In this document: positions 13,368 through 15,337 of the stretch, piece by piece
How the letters are laid out: each line of letters starts with the position of its first letter
Numbering within the stretch: the first letter of the stretch is position 1
From: an uncultured Verrucomicrobiota bacterium
Lineage (GTDB): Bacteria > Verrucomicrobiota > Kiritimatiellia > RFP12 > UBA1067
Assembly (NCBI GenBank): GCA_945947925.1
Contig: CAMEZU010000021.1
Location: forward strand, 1 to 15,337
Direction of reading: 5' to 3'
Length of the DNA stretch: 15,337 bases
Notes under the pieces: generated by a model
What the model saw: only the letters and a program-made list of their open reading frames with translations
Database searches by the model: none
What the model was told of the DNA's origin: nothing
Translations under genes and position numbers: made by a program

Positions 13368-15077
13368 TTGACCGAGTGGTTTGAGAAACCGGTCGACGCC
13401 GCGTCGGTCGACGCGCTGGCAGACGCGGGTTATCCACGTCTGCTGGCGCGTCTTCTCGCCTTGCGTCAGGTGACGTCGGAGACGGCCGAGGCGTATTTTG
13501 CCCCGGCGCTCCGCGACCTGGCCGGCCCCGAGGGGCTGCCCGGTGTTGGCGCGGCGGTCGAGACCATCCTCGCCGCCGTCCGCGTCCGGCGCAAGATCGT
13601 CGTCTTCGGCGACTACGACTGCGACGGCGTCTGCGCTACCGCCATTCTCGTCAGGACGCTTGAGGCGCTGAAGGCGTCCGTCGTGCCGTTCCTGCCCGAG
13701 CGCCTGACCGAGGGATACGGGATGAGCGGGCCTTCGCTCGCCCGGCTCCTTGCCGAACAGCCCGACGTCGGCCTCGTGGTGACCGTCGACAACGGCATCA
13801 ACGCTGTCGAGCAGGTCGCCGAACTGAAGAAACGCGGCATTCCCGTCGTCGTGACCGACCATCACCTGCCCGGTCCCGAGCTGCCGGACTGTCCCGTCGT
13901 CAATCCGAAGGTCGCCGCCTCCGCGGAACTGGAGGGACTCTGCGGGGCAGGCGTCGCCTTTCTGGTCGCGAAGGCCCTCATCGACCACGCCAAGGCCGAG
14001 GGACTCTATTCGGGCGGCAGCCTCGCGGCGCCGCTTCTGGTCCTGGCGGGACTCGCGACCGTGACGGACATCATGCCGCTCCGCGGCCAGAACCGCATCC
14101 TCGTCGTCTCGGCGCTCCGCCTCTTTCGCAAGGCCGCGCCGATCGGTCTGCGCGAACTCCTGGACCGCGCGTCGCGCTTCGTCACGCCGACCCTTGGCGC
14201 ACGCGACTTCGGCTTCCTGATCGGTCCGCGCATCAACGCCGCCGGCCGGATGGGCAGCGGCATGGACGCCTTGCGGCTGGTGCTGGCCGACGACCGCGAG
14301 ACGTCGCGTGAGCTCGCGCGGACGGTTGACCAGGCCAATGTCCAGCGCAAGAACGTCGAGCAGACGATGACCGACGAGGCGCTTGTCCAAATCGTCCCCG
14401 GCGCTGCGGCGCAGGTCATTGACCTGCCGAACGGACATCCCGGCGTCGCGGGCATCGTGGCCGCCCGTATCCTCGAACGACTTGCAACTGGCGGCGGGAA
14501 GGGCCCCGTACCGGTCTGTGTCGTCGTCGGCGGACACGGTTCGGCCCGCGCCCCGGACGGCTACAACGTCAGGGACGCCTTCGTTGCCTGCTCCGCGTTG
14601 CTTCTCCACTACGGCGGACATGCCGCCGCCGGCGGCTTCTCTGTGAAGGAAGGCTGCCTCGACGCCTTCCGCGGCGCCTTTGCCGCCGCCTGCGCGCTCC
14701 AGGCCAGCGTTCTTCCGGCCGCCGCCGGCGATCAGCCGGTCGACGCCTGGGTCGAGGCCTCCGACCTGCCGCTTCCGATCGTCGAACGCATCCAGCAGAT
14801 GGCGCCGTTCGGCGAAGGGAATCCCGAGCCCGTCTTCGCCGCCCGCGGCGTCCGCCTCGCCGACGTCCGCCCCCTCGGCGCCGACGGACGCCACCTGCAG
14901 GTGTCCTTCCGGGACGGCTATCCCCGTGCCGTCTGGTGGAGTCACGGCGACCAGGTCGAACGCCTGCGCGCCGACGCCGGACACCCCTACGACATCCGCT
15001 TCACCGTCGAGGTGTCGACCTATGGTGAACCGCATGTCGAGCTGCGCCTCCTGGACCTTCGCCCGTCAGTTGCCTGA
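13368..15077 (+). CDS. recJ: Single-stranded-DNA-specific exonuclease RecJ
   Basis: RecJ is a 5'-to-3' exonuclease on single-stranded DNA that acts in recombination, mismatch and base-excision repair. The 569-residue protein matches the usual length and shows the DHH phosphoesterase motifs: GDYDCDG (81-87), VDNGIN (140-145), DHH (164-166), VTDIMPL (232-238) and GPRINAAGRMG (286-296). The DHHA1 part shows GHPGVAGIVAARILE (356-370), GSARAPDGYN (391-400) and HYGGHAAAGGF (414-424). The OB-like C-terminal domain begins near PFGEGNPEPVF (480-490). All metal-binding acids and histidines seen in the family are present. A glycine (G356) sits where many RecJ proteins have a tryptophan before HPGV. The start is TTG, chosen because AAAGG lies 6 bases upstream and the N-terminus fits the family; no in-frame ATG fits better. 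It ends the second gene run. Confidence 0.96.
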   Translation: MTEWFEKPVDAASVDALADAGYPRLLARLLALRQVTSETAEAYFAPALRDLAGPEGLPGVGAAVETILAAVRVRRKIVVFGDYDCDGVCATAILVRTLEALKASVVPFLPERLTEGYGMSGPSLARLLAEQPDVGLVVTVDNGINAVEQVAELKKRGIPVVVTDHHLPGPELPDCPVVNPKVAASAELEGLCGAGVAFLVAKALIDHAKAEGLYSGGSLAAPLLVLAGLATVTDIMPLRGQNRILVVSALRLFRKAAPIGLRELLDRASRFVTPTLGARDFGFLIGPRINAAGRMGSGMDALRLVLADDRETSRELARTVDQANVQRKNVEQTMTDEALVQIVPGAAAQVIDLPNGHPGVAGIVAARILERLATGGGKGPVPVCVVVGGHGSARAPDGYNVRDAFVACSALLLHYGGHAAAGGFSVKEGCLDAFRGAFAAACALQASVLPAAAGDQPVDAWVEASDLPLPIVERIQQMAPFGEGNPEPVFAARGVRLADVRPLGADGRHLQVSFRDGYPRAVWWSHGDQVERLRADAGHPYDIRFTVEVSTYGEPHVELRLLDLRPSVA

Positions 15078-15115
15078 AGGGCAGTTCTGTGAGCCTGTCA
15101 GGCGGAAGTGAAAAA

Positions 15116-15145
15116 GTGGTTTCGCTCCTGTCACCGTGCTACACT
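15116..15145 (+). promoter_or_regulatory. Possible promoter P3 (extended -10 TGC-TACACT)
   Basis: The extended -10-like TGCTACACT lies at 15137-15145. A weak GTGGTT at 15116-15121 sits at the same spacing as the GTGCCT boxes of P1 and P2. It lies 60 bases after recJ and would start transcription near 15152, giving a leader or small RNA that includes the 15241-15275 hairpin. Confidence 0.45.
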
Positions 15146-15198
15146 ACACGGCTGCTAAACCGACAAAAGGAAACCACAAGGGAAATGATAGCACAACA

Positions 15199-15211
15199 GC
15201 GTTCAGAACGC
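15199..15211. repeat. Short inverted repeat GCGTT-CAG-AACGC
   Basis: A 5-bp stem with a 3-base loop lies inside the possible P3 transcript. It is weak alone, but together with the larger hairpin it suggests a folded RNA. Confidence 0.4.
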
Positions 15212-15240
15212 GAGAGCAACTGCGGAAATTTCTGTAATGG

Positions 15241-15275
15241 GTCGGTTCGCGGCTCGTTCCTCGCCGCGAACCGAC
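15241..15275. repeat. Perfect 13-bp hairpin between recJ and the window edge
   Basis: GTCGGTTCGCGGC (15241-15253) and its exact reverse complement (15263-15275) flank a 9-nt loop (TCGTTCCTC). The flanks could add pairs (GG before, CC a few bases after) across a bulge. There is no T-run after it on either strand, so it is not a standard intrinsic terminator. Candidates are a structured leader, a small RNA, or a Rho-independent-like roadblock for the recJ transcript. No riboswitch or known RNA class was recognised. Confidence 0.75.
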
Positions 15276-15300
15276 TAACCCACCAGAGCTGGAGGAAACA

Positions 15301-15329
15301 TTGCCGAACAGGATGGAAAATGATATACT
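15301..15329 (+). promoter_or_regulatory. Possible promoter P4 (TTGCCG-17-TATACT, extended -10)
   Basis: TGA-TATACT lies at 15321-15329, preceded by A4, with TTGCCG at 15301-15306 and a 17-base spacer. It follows the P1/P2 pattern and would start a gene just beyond the window edge. It competes with reading the same bases as the start of a coding region. Confidence 0.5.
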
Positions 15330-15337
15330 GACGCTTG
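15301..15337 (+). CDS. Possible start of a gene running off the window edge
   Basis: A TTG at 15301 follows GGAGG (15291-15295) with a 5-base gap and opens a frame through an in-frame ATG at 15313 to the edge. Only 12 residues are visible, so nothing can be said about function. The same bases fit promoter P4, and both cannot easily be right; I favour the promoter. Confidence 0.2.
   Translation, partial: MPNRMENDILTL

Noticed and set aside
13275..15035. 586-residue minus-strand frame opposite recJ
   Set aside because: No domain is visible, and the + strand holds every RecJ motif.
15071..15103. Intrinsic terminator just after recJ (TGCC/GGCA and GCC/GGC stems)
   Set aside because: The stems are only 3-4 bp and no T-run follows.
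15089..15331. 80-residue frame after recJ
   Set aside because: No good ribosome site, no similarity to any family I know, and it runs through the perfect 13-bp hairpin and two promoter-like sites.

Overview
The window is a GC-rich bacterial chromosome segment with nine complete protein genes, all on the + strand. They form two tight gene runs and leave little non-coding DNA. No tRNA, rRNA, CRISPR array, transposase or phage gene was seen. High GC, large antisense shadow frames, a very large DUF2723 membrane protein and AT-rich extended -10 promoters next to start codons suggest a member of the PVC superphylum (Verrucomicrobiota / Kiritimatiellota / Lentisphaerota-like). That placement is an inference from gene style, not proven.

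Layout. Positions 1-352 are non-coding and rich in small hairpins; they end in an extended -10 promoter (P1) that almost abuts the first start codon. Run 1 (353-7758) has formate-tetrahydrofolate ligase (fhs), then a three-gene Tad/Flp-pilus-like module: cpaB, a cpaF ATPase with an N-terminal FHA domain, and one short tadB. A LemA-family protein and an unrecognised 571-residue protein with two membrane segments follow. Junctions overlap by 1 or 4 bases or have gaps of 1 to 34 bases, so the run reads as one operon. A second promoter (P2, 7751-7780) overlaps the end of the last gene. Run 2 (7794-15077) has a 1511-residue DUF2723 (TMEM260/GT-C-like) membrane protein, a branched-chain aminotransferase (ilvE) and the RecJ exonuclease (recJ). 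The last 260 bases hold two further promoter-like sites (P3, P4), a perfect 13-bp hairpin and possibly the start of a gene that runs off the edge.

How the parts fit. fhs, ilvE and recJ are ordinary housekeeping genes co-transcribed with envelope genes. The Tad-like module is incomplete: no TadC, secretin, TadZ, prepilin peptidase or pilin is in the window, so it must work with genes elsewhere or be a reduced variant. The FHA domain points to phosphothreonine-dependent control of the assembly ATPase. LemA plus the large two-TM protein look like a membrane pair placed downstream of the Tad genes.

The most distinctive signal is regulatory. P1 and P2 share a 14-base block (GTTTTTGATATAAT) and a GTGCCT element at the same spacing. 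Both genes that follow them lack a usable Shine-Dalgarno site and would be leaderless or nearly so, while most downstream genes in each run have clear Shine-Dalgarno sequences.
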